This document shows positions 44,836 through 58,333 of a stretch of DNA of 64,000 nt, in pieces; the first letter of the stretch is position 1, and the number at the start of each line of letters is the position of its first letter. The notes beneath the pieces are model-generated. The model made no database searches. It saw nothing but the letters and a program-made list of their open reading frames with translations, and was not told the origin of the DNA. The DNA comes from Poecilobothrus nobilitatus (taxonomy: Eukaryota; Arthropoda; Insecta; Diptera; Dolichopodidae), in NCBI GenBank assembly GCA_947095535.1, contig OX352774.1:3534001-3598000 (forward strand), in the 5' to 3' direction. A program made the translations under genes and the position numbers.

Positions 44836-47800
44836 CAAAATGTTTCCATGGAGAAAAAAACTTCTTTACTAGATTTCAAAATGCATAATGCCAGGATATC
44901 TTTTGAGAACTCGAGTATTGTGCATCAAATGTCAATTCTATTTATAAAATTGTATGTATATAATTGTATTATAATCCATCAGTTTTTTTTTATTTGTTGA
45001 ATCAATGAAAATGATTTTATGTTTTTTTTTTCTATTAACTTTTTTCCACTTATTAAGTTTTTATTTTTGTTAATAAATTTCTTTTTATAGTTGAATTGAA
45101 AATCATTTTATACATTTGAAATAAATATGTGATAAATACACATGTGAACTTTATACCTTGCAAAACTATTATTTACAAAAGCTAATTCTTCAAAATTTTG
45201 ATAAAAAATAGTTTTGAGTTTACAATATTATCCTTGGTGGTGTCAGAATTGGGTAAAATTGCGTCCCCCTTCAGCCAACAGAATATGATGGAAGGTAGCC
45301 AATATTTAGCTACCTACTACTTAGGTAGTATGGGCTAACGCAGTATATTACATATTCTCAAATTGATTCATATGTTAAATTTAAATAAATTTAAATAAAA
45401 ATTTTCTGTACCTACATGACCATGCCTATATGTGTCTGAAACCCAATAAGTTTCAATTTTCTACAAATTTATCTTTTTCTTGTGAATTCAATTGTAATCC
45501 ATCCGAATGCTAATAATGTCCGAAAATGTTAAAGCACAATAATTGAATAAAATTTTAATAAAATTATAATAATATCCTGTTTTATATATTTCCATATTGT
45601 CTGAAATTCTTAAATTTTCATTTTCCTTTTATAATATTTTGTTGTGAAGACAAGGTGTGAAAATTTAACATTTCTTAATAAATATTTACTATAATACAGA
45701 CAATACCTTATGTTTATTAGTTATATAATATGAATCATATAAGTATTTTCAATAAATTTTCATTTATTGTTTTATATTTTGTCAAATTCATTGTCTATGA
45801 TAAAAGAAAGTTAAATATTTAGAGTTTCTATTCTTTAAATTAATATCTCTAAGGATTATTAATCAAAGACTTGAATATTTTATACATACAATACAATACC
45901 CATAATAATTAAATTTTAATGCTAAATATATGGTAATATATGTATATACATAATTAAAATCTCTTAAGATATTATATAATATCTATAGATACTATAACAA
46001 AATATAAACAAGTGCTATTTAATTACTAAATATTTTGGTTAATTTAATTATTTATAGATCAATAATATTGAACAGATGCGTTCTCACTATATACATATAT
46101 GTATATATTTTAATTTCTAATAATAATTTATAATAATTAATTCCTCATGGACCAGACAAAATTTGACAAAAGAATATTTTAAAGTGTTTCATTTTTATTT
46201 ATTTTTTTGATTAAAGCAAAATCTAACCTTCTAATTTCTATAACTTCTTATAATTAAGAATATTAAAAAAAAAATTCATTTTAGGTTTATAATGTCATTC
46301 TTTTTTCTTAATAATAAATTTTCTTTAAAACGATATACCTGTAAGTAAATTAAATGAATTACTGCTCTCTCAAAGTTTTCAAATGCATTAAAAAGATAGA
46401 ACATTACCTGGTATAAACGTTATTCTTACTATAGAATACTACTTACTACTTACCTGACTAATTGCTTTACTAAAAATTTTTTTTTTGGTTTTGTTAAGGT
46501 AGTGGTGTAATTTTCAAAAGACACCAATGAAATTGACGCCCGATTTCTATTTTATTGTGTTGAATTTTAACCAATAAACAAAGATCATTTTCATTTTAAA
46601 CCAAACATTAAATTAGAACCTTTGATACAATGTTTGGTTTGGGGATTGGGGAAATTCGAAAAATAGAATAGTAATAAAGGAAATTGGGGTAAATGAGAAG
46701 TTACTGGATGTTGGAAGAATTGTTTTGAACGAAGATGTTTATCTTCTTTTTGAATTTAATGATATCATACACGTTTTGGATGCCAATTTCTGAGAATACT
46801 TCCGACGGCAAGCAATTCTACACTCCATTCCACTTAAAAATGCTTACATTTTTTAACATTTTAGATAATTTTAACAGTCTAACGCGTCATTACTTTCACT
46901 TCTAAACTTAATAGGTGTATGTTTTTTTTAGAGAGTAAGATTTTAGTGTTTTGTTAAGCTTATTAATATTCACATTAAATTAAAATAATTTCAAAGCATA
47001 AATGACAGTTTATTCACAAAATATCATTCTTATTATTTTTAAGATTCATTTAATGATTCATAATATTTATTGTTATTTTATACTTAAACGTTTTTATCAA
47101 AATATCTAAATATAACTTTGTTCTATTTTATATGAAAATTATCCTGAAATAATAATATTACTTATAATAGTAATAAAAAGAAGTTCATATCATTTAATAT
47201 ACAATGAAAAATACATAATATAATGAAAATTCGTATAACAAATAATAAACAAAACCAAAATATAAGTGAAAAATTAAGCAAAAATAATAATAAAAAAAAA
47301 AAAAACAATAGTTCCAGAACATCCAACAGTATATTATATGTACATATATGTATAAAATTAATAGAATCCTTATAAAGTTATTTAATTTTACATACATATA
47401 TATACATATATATAAAATATACAAACACACACATTTATACAATAAAAATACTAATATTACATACATTCTTCGTTTGTTTGTTTATTTGTTTAATTGTATG
47501 TCAAATTTGTAATTTTGGTATCATACCGAAAACCAGAAGGTCATGCAACCTTAATGTACAAATTACAATGTACATATTATATATTTTATACTCTTAGATT
47601 TTGCAAAAATTCAATATCAACATTGAATAATAAAAATATAATGTAAATGTGTACGTATGTATATAATATATATATATATATATACACAATTTAACAAGGA
47701 TATTGTGGTAGGTATCAATATTTTTGCTTCATTAGAATAATGACCGACCTTCCGTATTATTTTGATAGCATTTATGACTTAACACGTATTATCAATTTTA

Positions 47801-48689
47801 CGCCGAGGAATAAAACGGACCTAACCTTTTATTTTATTATTTTCTTACTATATTTTCACAAATTATTTTTCTTTTTATGCAATTGTATTATAACAATACA
47901 ATGAAAATAAAAAAATAAAAAAAAAATAAGGATATTATTATATTTTAATATATACAGCTAATGTTTTATTGAAAATAAATTGAAATTGAAACAAAATAAT
48001 AATCAACAAATACTAACAAACAAAAAAAAATATACATATATAATAATATTTAATATAACAGATGAGTTGACAACAACTTAATTTTGTGTAAGAAAGCAGC
48101 TGTTAGTAACTTGATTGTTATAATAAGAATTTAAATAAATATATCCTTTTTAGTCCTTTTTTAGTTTTTTTATATGCCTTTTATGTATTTAGATTATTAA
48201 ATATATTATTATTATTATTATTATTTATATTTAGTTAACTTTATACTTTAACTGCTATTTTATTATATTATAGGTTATTTATTTACTAGGTTAAATGAAT
48301 CAAGAAAATTAAATTTTGTATATTTATTTATTAAATATTGAAATTAAACATTAAGAAAATTAAAATAAAAAATGTGTTAACATTTTAAGAAATTTTGTAA
48401 ATATTTAAAATTATTTGTGATTAATTTAATATTTTATGGTTAATTCAATAAACTTGTGAACAATTTATGAAGAATATTTTAAATTAAATGGATATTATAT
48501 AAAAGTTTTAAAAGGATTTAAAAGGAGAAAAAAGGAAGCTTCAAAAAAAAATTGTAAATTATTAAATTTCAGTAATAAATGATTTTCTTTAGGAATTTAT
48601 TTTGTCAGTCAAATGAAAATATTAATAAAATATTTAAGAATCTTATAAATCATAACATATAAAAAAAAACAAATCATGGAAAAAAAAAT
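44836..48689. other. AT-rich spacer; small repeats only
   Basis: A loose third copy of repeat D lies at about 45265-45350. A perfect 12-bp inverted repeat, AAACCAAACATT / AATGTTTGGTTT, is at 46598-46609 and 46629-46640. (TA)n runs occur near 47668-47684 and (ATT)n near 48209-48225. No gene recognised. Confidence 0.5.
46598..46640. repeat. Perfect 12-bp inverted repeat, 19-bp loop
   Basis: AAACCAAACATT at 46598-46609 pairs with AATGTTTGGTTT at 46629-46640. It could form a small hairpin; no T-run or other context gives it a function. Confidence 0.75.
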
Positions 48690-49150
48690 ATTTAAAATTA
48701 TCATTCACTTTCTTTGAACAATAACGCACTGGTATACATTCAATTCTAAAGAAAGCAGGCCTCAAACTGCACGTGGAACTTGGAAAGAAAGAATTTCTGA
48801 AGTTAGCCGCGGACAATAAAAAGACCAAATCCTAAAACTTATCAAGACATATCTTAGACTTTATACTGAAATCTGCAAGAACCAACTCATGTTAAGATTA
48901 CATACACCCAAAATAAACAGAGCCCATAAAAAAATATATTCAGCTTTCTGATAGGCGGCTGAGATTGTATTTCATGTACTAGTGCTAGTGCCTTACGATA
49001 AAATTGTATAGGAGAAGACCATGAGAAGAGAGTACTGAAAGCATCTCACCTTAGTGAAGTTACTAAATTTGAGAAACATCTTTGTGATTTTAAGCAGAAC
49101 ACACTGGCGCAATGAGCTGCTTTTAAAAAAACTAGTAAATCGTAGAGCTC
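48690..49150. other. Unclassified mixed-composition segment, possible old coding relic
   Basis: Distinctly less AT-rich than its flanks. Plus-strand frames give short clean stretches such as SILKKAGLKLHVELGKKEFL (about 48740-48800) and GEDHEKRVLKASHLSEVTKF (from about 49014), separated by frame changes and stops. I do not recognise a family. It abuts family A copy A2. It may be an eroded element or exon. Confidence 0.3.
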
Positions 49151-49182
49151 GGATATACATACGTATTTTTATTTCAAGCGAG

Positions 49183-50770
49183 AACGAGGAAGAATACAGT
49201 TGCCTTTGTCAACTCTTAGATACCCGTACGAACCGTTATTATGTTCACAGCCTGTCACTCTGCTCACAATATTATTTTTTTAATATTTTAGTATTTTAAA
49301 ATAATTTGGGTGAATTTTATAATTTCTAAAACTATGGGTTGTACATATATTCAAACTATATGTTTATATGTACATATTTCAAAAGCAGATTCTAACCTTT
49401 CACATAACGATTATCAATCCAAAACTTTTTCAAATATTCTATAGTACCATTTAATACTAAGCGGTAAATGTATATTAAATTTACTTAGTACAAAATAGTA
49501 AATATAATTTTAAATATTATATTATATTATATTTAAATATTCCATTGACAGAATAATTTCTTATAAGTACAATAAAATACATATATGTATGTAAATACGG
49601 CGCTATATAATATACATATATACTCGTATCATTCATTCACTAGTGACATATACGATATGTAAATAAACATGATATTATATAAGTATGTATATATATTAAT
49701 ATCATATAAATAAAAATTCTTCAAGCAACCGTTATGTTGTTTATTTATTTCCATTTTTATGTACTACGCATTATATCTTCAACAATTTCAAATTATCGAG
49801 TAAAACAAAATGCAAAAAATTCGTTAAAGAAATTTGTTAGAAAATTTGAAAAAATCAAGTAACACTTTCGTCAATTATAAAGTAACCCTATATTATTAAA
49901 AAAAGTGATTAACACAAATAAGAGTATAATATTGAAGCTTTAATTTTTGTGTATTACTTCAAAAAAATTTTAACAGGTGTTCAAGTTACAGGTGTTTAAA
50001 AATAGGAAATTTTCAGTTTTTGACCCCTTACAGCTCCTAAACGGGGGGTGATACAAAAAAAATTTCTGAAATGACTCATACTTATTTTCAAAGATCTAAC
50101 TTCTGTCAAAATTTCAAGTTTCCAACTTAAACGGTTTAGAAGATAGAAGGGTTGAAGGATTTTGCAAAATTTGAGTTTCACATAAAGGTAAATTAAGACA
50201 CCGTATGCCACAAACATATATTTATTGTATATATACTTTTAAAGCTAATAAAAGTAGTAATCGTTTGTGGTTTTCAAAATGAAGATATACCTTATACAAC
50301 TTGTGCTATAACAGTTTAAATATATTGCTTTTTTGAACCTTTGGGGAGCTGTAGCTCCATAAAGGGTGGGGCTACAAAAAAAAGTTATTAAAAATAAAAT
50401 TAATATTTTTGTGAGATCTATCAGTAGTTAAAATTTCATAGCTCTATTTCAAAAAAAATGTGAGGATCTAAAAGTTAGGTGTTCGAGAGCTACCCTAAGG
50501 CTTGGTCCAAACTCAACCAAAAAAAATAGGGAACCTACAAATTACTCCTAAAATATTTTGTGTAAATTTCAAGATTCTAGCTTTCTTAGTTTTTGAGTTA
50601 GCGTGCTGACGGAGGGACGGACGGACGGACGGACGGACATGGCTCAAAAGTCTTAGAATTTTTTTCTGATCCGATCCATACCTTTGAAGGTATATCTAGC
50701 TCGCTTATTTCGAGGTGTTACAAACGGAGGAGTAATTTTATTATACCCGATCCTATCGTACGGGTATAAA
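49183..50770 (+). mobile_element. Helentron/DINE-1-like element, family A, copy A2
   Basis: This is the most complete family A copy. ATACCCGTACGA at 49220-49231 is the exact reverse complement of TCGTACGGGTAT at 50756-50767. The latter overlaps the right arm of a perfect 9-bp hairpin (TTATACCCG at 50741-50749, CGGGTATAA at 50761-50769). Upstream of the hairpin lies a GGAC microsatellite (50613-50638) and TTTCGAGGTGTTACAAACGG. The interior (about 49930-50360) contains one unit of the module that is arrayed in family B (TTACAGGTGTTTAAAAATAG, GGGGAGCTGTAGCTCC). No protein is encoded. Subterminal inverted repeats plus a 3' hairpin support a rolling-circle type. Confidence 0.82.
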
Positions 50771-53694
50771 AAATCGAATATAGCTAAGAAAAAGAATTTA
50801 TCTCATAAACTTCTGTAGACTATATTTAACCGTTATCTTATCAAAACAAACTGTAAATAGAACATAATTTTAAGACAACTGTACTTAAAACACAATATTA
50901 CTATATTTTTTCGCATAATTCCTTAGAACATTTTTTTCCATTTTTCCCTTATTTTTTTTTTAAATAATAAAAAACTTAACAGTTGTAATTAAAATTAAAG
51001 CTTTTTTTCTTAAATTTTGTACATACAAAATCGTCTGGGACATTTTTAAAAGAAATATTTACATCTACTTTATAATAATTTTTTAAATATTTACATGTTT
51101 ATACTTTCTTTAATATTTTCTCTAAAATTAATTTTACTTTCAACTCTATACTTAAGCTGGACCGGTAGTTTATCTAACGTGTTTTTTGTTCCCTTCCGTT
51201 CCGTTTTCTTTTTATTTTACAACTCTTTTTTATGAGTTTTTATTTTATTTTAAACAAATTTTATATAATTTTTTCTCTTTATTTTTTATTAATTCAATTT
51301 TTTTTTTTTCATAGCAATTTTAATGCATGCAGTACTACTATAGAAACTTACCCAGGTGTCCAGGTAAATACCATAAACCGGAAATAAAAACTATATTATA
51401 CGACCGGAAGATGAGAAAACCTGAGAGCAAAAAAGAAAACAAAAAACCAAAGAGGGAAAAGAAAACCATAAAGTAAAAGTTAAATTTTTAATTAAGATTG
51501 AAAAAACAAATAGTAAAAAATAAAAATAAATAAAAATGAAAAAAAAATAAAAAAAATTATAAAATAAAGAACGAAAAAAAAATAACATAAATATGGACTT
51601 TTGTGTATTTCATGCTCATTAAAATAGTCGTTTTTTTATTTGTTTTATTTTATTTTTTTTTTTTTGCAAAAACTTTAAACCGGAAATGGTTTACTCTAAC
51701 ATTAAATTATTTAAAACTATAGTGATCTTTAATTATACATTTTTAAATATATCAACAATTTTTTTTCTAAAACAGAAACTTTAAGAATTTTTTCCCCGAG
51801 GAATTGAAATAAAATAATTTGATAATGCACTTACTTAAAAATTATATCTGAAAATTTGGGAACTGATTCAAATTAAAGACCGGACTATAACTAAAATTGA
51901 AAATTTCGCTTTTTGTATGGATGGTCTCAAAACTATAGTAAATATTTCATCCTGCCGAGACACAAATTTAATGTTAGTTTTTTATTAGTGTGTAATGAAA
52001 CTATCCATAAATGTAAATACAATATTTTCATCAATTTTTGACAAACGGAAAAATTTTGTATGTCTAGACAACGCCTTCATATTTAAAAATGTTATTTTAA
52101 ATCAAAAACATTATTAAAAGTAAAAAAAAAAGATTACAGAAATTACCTTTAAAATTTTGAGCACATTTTGAAAATTTCATTAAAAACTCCCCAAAAGTAA
52201 CACCATACTACCATACAGAGTAAGAACATGCTGTTAAAAAAAACCACAACAAAAATAATAAAACACCAACAAAAGAAACAATAATATCGTTTTTTTTTTT
52301 TTTTTTAATCTCATCTTAATTAAAATTTCAATTTAATTCTTTATCCTATCATTTACAGTTTAAATAACGCCAACTTGAATAACAAAAGGAAACATCCTGA
52401 CTTGCCTCTCATCTATTCTTATACCAACCACCTTAAAAATTTAATTAGGCTAAAAACAAATAAACAAACGAGCGAAACAAAAATAAAGAAGAAAAAAAAA
52501 GAAACACCCACCCAACCAAAAGTATATACAAAACAATTGAAATTCTCACCAAGAAATGATGAAAAACAAAAAAAAATATATTTCCATCTCTTTTATTCTT
52601 AAATACATTAATTGTTTTTTTTTTTTGGCAAATATTGATTCCAGGAATCCCAGTTTCAATTCCCTAATATTAAATTCATTTTAATTTCAATTTAGCAGCA
52701 AATTTTCTTCAATTACATTTTAAGGTTTAACTGTTTCTTATATTTTCTTTTATTTTGTCTCATTTTATTTGATCGTTTTTTTTTTTTTTTGGTATGTACG
52801 TATAGTTGTTTCTTTCTATTAAAAATGCCAACAAAATTTTCTTTCAAGAAAGTGACATCACACAAAATTTCTTCTTTTAAATATAACGGTAAAGATATCG
52901 TCAGACTAAAATAAACATAAAATTCTCACGCCAAAAATATGTAATTGGAATAACAATTAGCATTTCGTCTTAACGGGATCATTCTATTTTAATTTTTACC
53001 ATTTTTATTTTCGTCTTTTATATTTTCAAATCAGTTTAACAGTTAAGTTCTTGTTTTTGTTATTGTAATTTTATTGTTTTTCTGTTATTTTATTGTTGTT
53101 GTTTTGATTTAAATAGAAAATTAGAAACGGTAGCAACACTATTTTTTTTTTTAATATTTAAATTTTTTAAGCTACAAGAATAAAAGTTTCAATTTTACTT
53201 ATAAAAAAAAAAAATATTTTTTGAAAGACTTGTACTTGAATTTTTAGAAACCAAATAATAAATTAACCAACAGAATTTTTTACCTAAGAAATGCCAGTTC
53301 TAATCCAAAAGAAAAACATCAAAAAAAAAAATTTTTTTAAAAGAAATGACAAGTTTACATAAAGCAAATAATGTAGGAGTTTATGGTATTGCAGGTCAAT
53401 AAAGATTTACAGGAAAAATAGAGTATCTTTGACTAATCGACATAATCGATCCTAAAGATTCTATGCGAAAAAGTTCAAGAAGTATAACAAATTTAAATTG
53501 GATAAGAACAATAAGAACCATTAAAAAATATTTTTAATAAAATATAAAATAAAGCTTTTTGTTCCTGATAAAGCTGAGCTAACGCGTTAATAATTACTAG
53601 AATCTAGGCCCTAGAGAAGAGTTTTCGTGTACAGTTTGAGTGAAATTTCTCTAGTGTTATGCCATGACGATATTAATCTAAAGGAAGAAGCTTC
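50771..53694. other. AT-rich spacer, no gene seen
   Basis: Homopolymer-rich. The Lys-rich frame at 52375-52602 and the Phe-rich frame at 51391-51588 are composition artefacts. Confidence 0.55.
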
Positions 53695-53800
53695 GAAATC
53701 TTTTCAGATACATGTCAGAGAATTCACCTAAATCATGTTCAAAAATTGTTCACGGAAATCTTCTCGGATGCATGTTAGAGAATTCACCAGAATCTTAAAA
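53695..53800. repeat. Diverged 60-bp tandem duplication
   Basis: GAAATCTTTTCAGATACATG at 53695 recurs as GAAATCTTCTCGGATGCATG at 53755, each followed by T.AGAGAATTCACC. Only two units are visible. Confidence 0.7.
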
Positions 53801-56800
53801 AAAGAAACTATTGAGATATTTCGCCTTTTCCTTGACAAGTTGAGACATGTGCAAGGAAAGTGTTCCACGTTCTCTATAGCATAAAATCCAAAATCTGCAG
53901 TTAAGATACAAATGAATACCATATTTTAGTAGGTCTACGGATAAGACAATGTCCCGTAAAAACACCAATCAAATATCTTATTTCAGTTTAACAAAGACTT
54001 CTTTTACACCCAGAAGGTAAAATATATGGTATTCTTAATGCTCTTAAAATAAAGTTTAGTTCAACAGATAATAAAATTGAAACTAAACAGTATGCATCTC
54101 AATAATTATATCTTTCGATAATAAAATATTAAACCGTTATAAAAAGGAAAGAAATTTTTTCCACAAACCTTATCATCTAGAAAAAAATTTGATAGTTTTA
54201 TTAATCAATTACAAAAAATGTTGTTATGTTTTTAAAATTTTATTCTCTTCTTCTTCTCGAATTCTTTAGACATAATTGTATTGAGAATCGTTACGGAAAA
54301 ATCTCCTTCTTTTATTAAAAAATCTTTAGCGTGTTTTAAAATCTCACATAATCCCACCTGTTGCGGGAAAACCAGTGCAAAAAAAAAAAATAACAGTAAA
54401 ATAATTCATTTTGAATGGTGGTTTTCTTTAACCTCTCACAATGTTTTTTTTTTTTCTTTCATATCTAAAAATTATATGATCAAACAATAGTCAATGAAAC
54501 CGATTATAGTGTTGTCATTTGTTTATTTTATATTTTATTTGTTGATAGTCTTTCTTTTTCTATTTTAGTTTTCGGACTTTTATGAGTTTAAAATCGAATG
54601 ATAGCAATAATATCCTTTTAAAACTGAAAAATATAAATGAAAACAACAGCAAAAGGAACAATTGACGAAACAAAACAAAAAGATCAACAATGAAAAAAAG
54701 GCAAAAAATAAAAAAAAGGAAAATTGAAAAATTCCAGCCAGTCTGCGGCCATGAACATTCATACAGAGCATATCTAGTCCCGACTACCCGTTCTTCAAAA
54801 ACGTTTTTTTTTTGTTTTTAGCTTTTTTGAATATTTTGTCAATTTTTTATTTTTGTTATCTTGTTTTTTTTTTTGACGTTCCTTTAACTTTTGTCCCCCT
54901 TTTTTTTGCAATGAAAAAAAAATATTAGGAGAAACTTTAAAGGAAATTTAGAAGATATTTGATCCTGTTTATATTTCCAATGAGTATAAGTGATGATGAT
55001 AATGATGGAGAGAAACCTTTTTATTCATATTAGATTTAAAATTTCTGTATTAGAAGAGATGATATTGCGAAAACAAAGTTAAATAATAGCGGTTGTTCTG
55101 ATTAAAATTCAATTCTTTAACGTTTTCTTCTCATTTTTTTGTTAGTTTTTTGTTTTTATTTGTTCTTTTGTAATTTTTCATTTAATGTTATTTTTTCGAA
55201 TATAAAAAAATCTCGTCTAACGGTTTTTTTTTTTTTTTTTTTGATTTAAAATTTTTATCACAAAAATTCAATTGTTCACGGGAATTCCAGTCTGAATAAT
55301 CCGAATTTGTAGATTTTGTGTCCATGCTTTGAATTGTTTTTATACTTGGGAAAAAATTAGGAAAGGAGAAAGCAGAACCTAATGGTTTTATTGATTGAAA
55401 TGTATATAAATTGGAAATTCTGAAAGCAATTGTCAGAGGTTTGTTATGGTTTTTTAGTTTAATTTAATTTTTATTTTTGGCTATCATCCATTGAATAACA
55501 CACCGCGGTATGTTCTAAATGTGAATTAAATCTAAAACACACTGTACATTTACATACAGACAATTAAGTATTAAGTATTATTGTTTGTATATATAGTAGC
55601 TCTAGGTATATTATATTATTTCAATTGTTATTTTGTAAACACTACAAAGATATTAAAGGACCTAAATTTGAAATTAAAAACAATTTTATAAAACAAAAAA
55701 AAAAAAATTCTTATTGACAGAATAGAAAATTTGAAATATTGAAATATAGTTGAGTTTTTGAAAATATTTCTGGAAAAAAATAATTAAAACTATACACGAA
55801 ATGATCCTTATTAATGTTATCATATCCGACGCAAGTGCATTTCTAAATAGAAGAAAGATGGTTCTTAGAAAATAAACACAAAAACTTTTGCACAAATTTT
55901 TTAATCATAAAAGTTTAAAAGCGATTGTCACTAAAATATATATGGAAACGTTTTGTAAAACCCAAAACCGGTTTCACCAGAAGTTTCAAATAATTATGAT
56001 CAAGCGGTCAGCTAACTAGCATACAAATGTTTTAATCCAGACTTATATCTGCAAAGTTTCAAGTTATTAGGACCATGTCTTCATGTAGCTGTTATTAACA
56101 AACTTTGGAACTCAGGTTATATATTTGGAAAAATATTCGGTTACAGTGTTTACCAGATACTGATGGAACACCAAGTCCTGATCATTTGTTTACGTGATCC
56201 ATGTTTTTTTTTTTTTATATATGAAATCAAATATTTTTTTCGAAAATCTATTACTAAATTAAAATACTAAAAAAATAAATGAATTATTAAAAATTCATTT
56301 GGTTTTAAATAAATTTCAATACAAAAAAATGACGAACACCAAAAATATCTAAAATTTATAATTTTAGAAAACGTAAGAAAAAGATGAGGGCTTTTCAATA
56401 CAAAAAAAGATCAATTTATAACAAAACATAAATTGAAGTTTACTGAAATGTTAAAATTTCGAAGGTTGCATTTGTAGCCAGAACCGGTTAACTTTATTTT
56501 CATCTTGTAAAACTGAGAAAGTGACTCCAGAGCACTACTTTGTAGTTTTGACTAATTAACTTTGTAGTAAAAAAGGAAAAGACAAGATAGGAGAACGTGT
56601 ATATTAGAAAAATATCTGTAAAGGTTTCCAAAATTAAAAATAACATTAGTACATTACAAAAATTACAAACTATTAATGAGTCATCAAAGATAACCGGGTA
56701 AATAGGTAAATAATCTAAATTTTGGGACGTCGCTGCCAATACATCGTAATTGTACTTTATTTTGAGAAATTGTCAAACAGGCATGCTTTTCTATACAGTT

Positions 56801-58267
56801 ATTGAAATAAATGAAAAATTGAATAGGCCAAATGTCAGCTGAAAGTCTCCTGCCCAGATTATCTTATATATTATATTATTTAAAATTACATGTTAAACGA
56901 GTTAATCATCAATTTCAAAGACGAAAAGAAAAATTTTTCGAACTATTAAATATTTATAAATTTAACCGCCCCTTATGCGTAACTTTTCACGAAACAAAAA
57001 AAAAATAAAAACTTTGATAAAATATTATTTTCGTGATTCTACTGAATAACAACATCTAAAAAAAACTACACTTAACGATATTAAAACTGGGTAAAAAAAA
57101 CTGGGTATTATACTGGTAGATATAAAAATTATCTCAGTTAAAAAGATACCTATATGTAACTAACTTGTTGTTAAGGCGGTTATTTTCTCTTATTTTATTG
57201 GTTTGTTATTGTTGTTTTTGTTGTTTTTAATTTTCTATTTTTTTTTTTTAACCGATTGTTTTTTTTTTGTCTGCGGTTGATGTTTAATATTTGTTTTTTT
57301 GGTGTTTTGCTTGTAAATGCCTATTGTTACAGTGGTTAGGAATTTTAATCCTTACAAAACAATTTCTACTGTTATTTTTTTTTTTTAACTTTTATTCTAT
57401 ATTATTATATTTTGTTTGGTGTTGTGCTGGTCTTGTTGATAAAACTAACAATGACAATAGATATTGAATAAATTTGTAAAATTTATATCTTAGTTTGTAT
57501 ATTTGTGTATTTTTTATTAGTTAGAAGCTTAATAAGAGTTGTGATTTGAAGATGAAAATTGGATTTTTTTTATTTTTTTTTATTTTCATGTCTTATAACT
57601 GAGAAAACTTCTTCTTAAGTAATTAAATGATTACATCAGAAAGAAAAAAACCAAAAAACAAAAAAAAACAAAAAAAAAACAGGAAAAGAAAAATAATTTT
57701 AATTTAGAAATTAAAATGAGAAAAGTCCTTAATAGGTTAAATTCTATTGTTATATAAAATAATACAGGATTATTATTGTATACAAGAGAAAATAAAAAAA
57801 AATTAATGTAACTGTAAAAATAAGTAAAAATAATAATATAACAGATAAAGAAAGTTAATTTAAAGGTTGGTGGAATAAGATAAGACAAATAGTATAATGG
57901 TTTTAAATATTTATACAGTTGTTTTTTTTTTTTTTTGTTTTTGTTCTTTTCATATTATTTTAATGGTTTAATTCTAAGAATTTTAATTTCAGAGAACGTT
58001 AGTTTTCTTAATTTTTATTTTTTTTTTTTATAAGAGGTTCATTAATTTGTCACAGTAAAATGTGATTTATTTAACACTTAATTATTAAAGAATAAATTAA
58101 AGAAATGTATAATAATAATATAAAATTCAAAGATAAAACTTAAATGTTTACTCTTAAATAATAAATATTTTTTAAAATAATTTTCAATTCAGAGATAATT
58201 TAGAAAACTCAGATAACTTTAATAATGAATGTATCGTAATAATTACAATTTCAAGGGGTGCTATTAC
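53801..58267. other. AT-rich spacer, no gene seen
   Basis: Low-complexity A/T tracts throughout. 55970-56180 and 56470-56760 are somewhat more mixed in composition, but no protein motif or paired repeat ends could be established. Confidence 0.5.
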
Positions 58268-58328
58268 ACAGTTTTTCTTTTTCAGATGTGACTGTAAATG
58301 TCGTAAAAGGACATTATTCTTATCATAA
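58268..58328 (-). repeat. SINE, tail half of a copy split by a LINE
   Basis: CACAGTTTTTCTTTTTCAG, then TGACTGTAAATGTCGTAAAA and CATTATTCTTATCATA, aligns with the body and tail of the SINE copies at 30100-30165 and 36285-36340. The match breaks off where the LINE sequence begins, and the remaining part of the SINE resumes at 59203. Confidence 0.7.
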
Positions 58329-58333
58329 CTTTT

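Noticed and set aside
55970..56500. ACCGGTT motifs at about 55970 and 56484, considered as ends of an element
   Set aside because: The flanks do not form inverted repeats beyond the short palindromic core.
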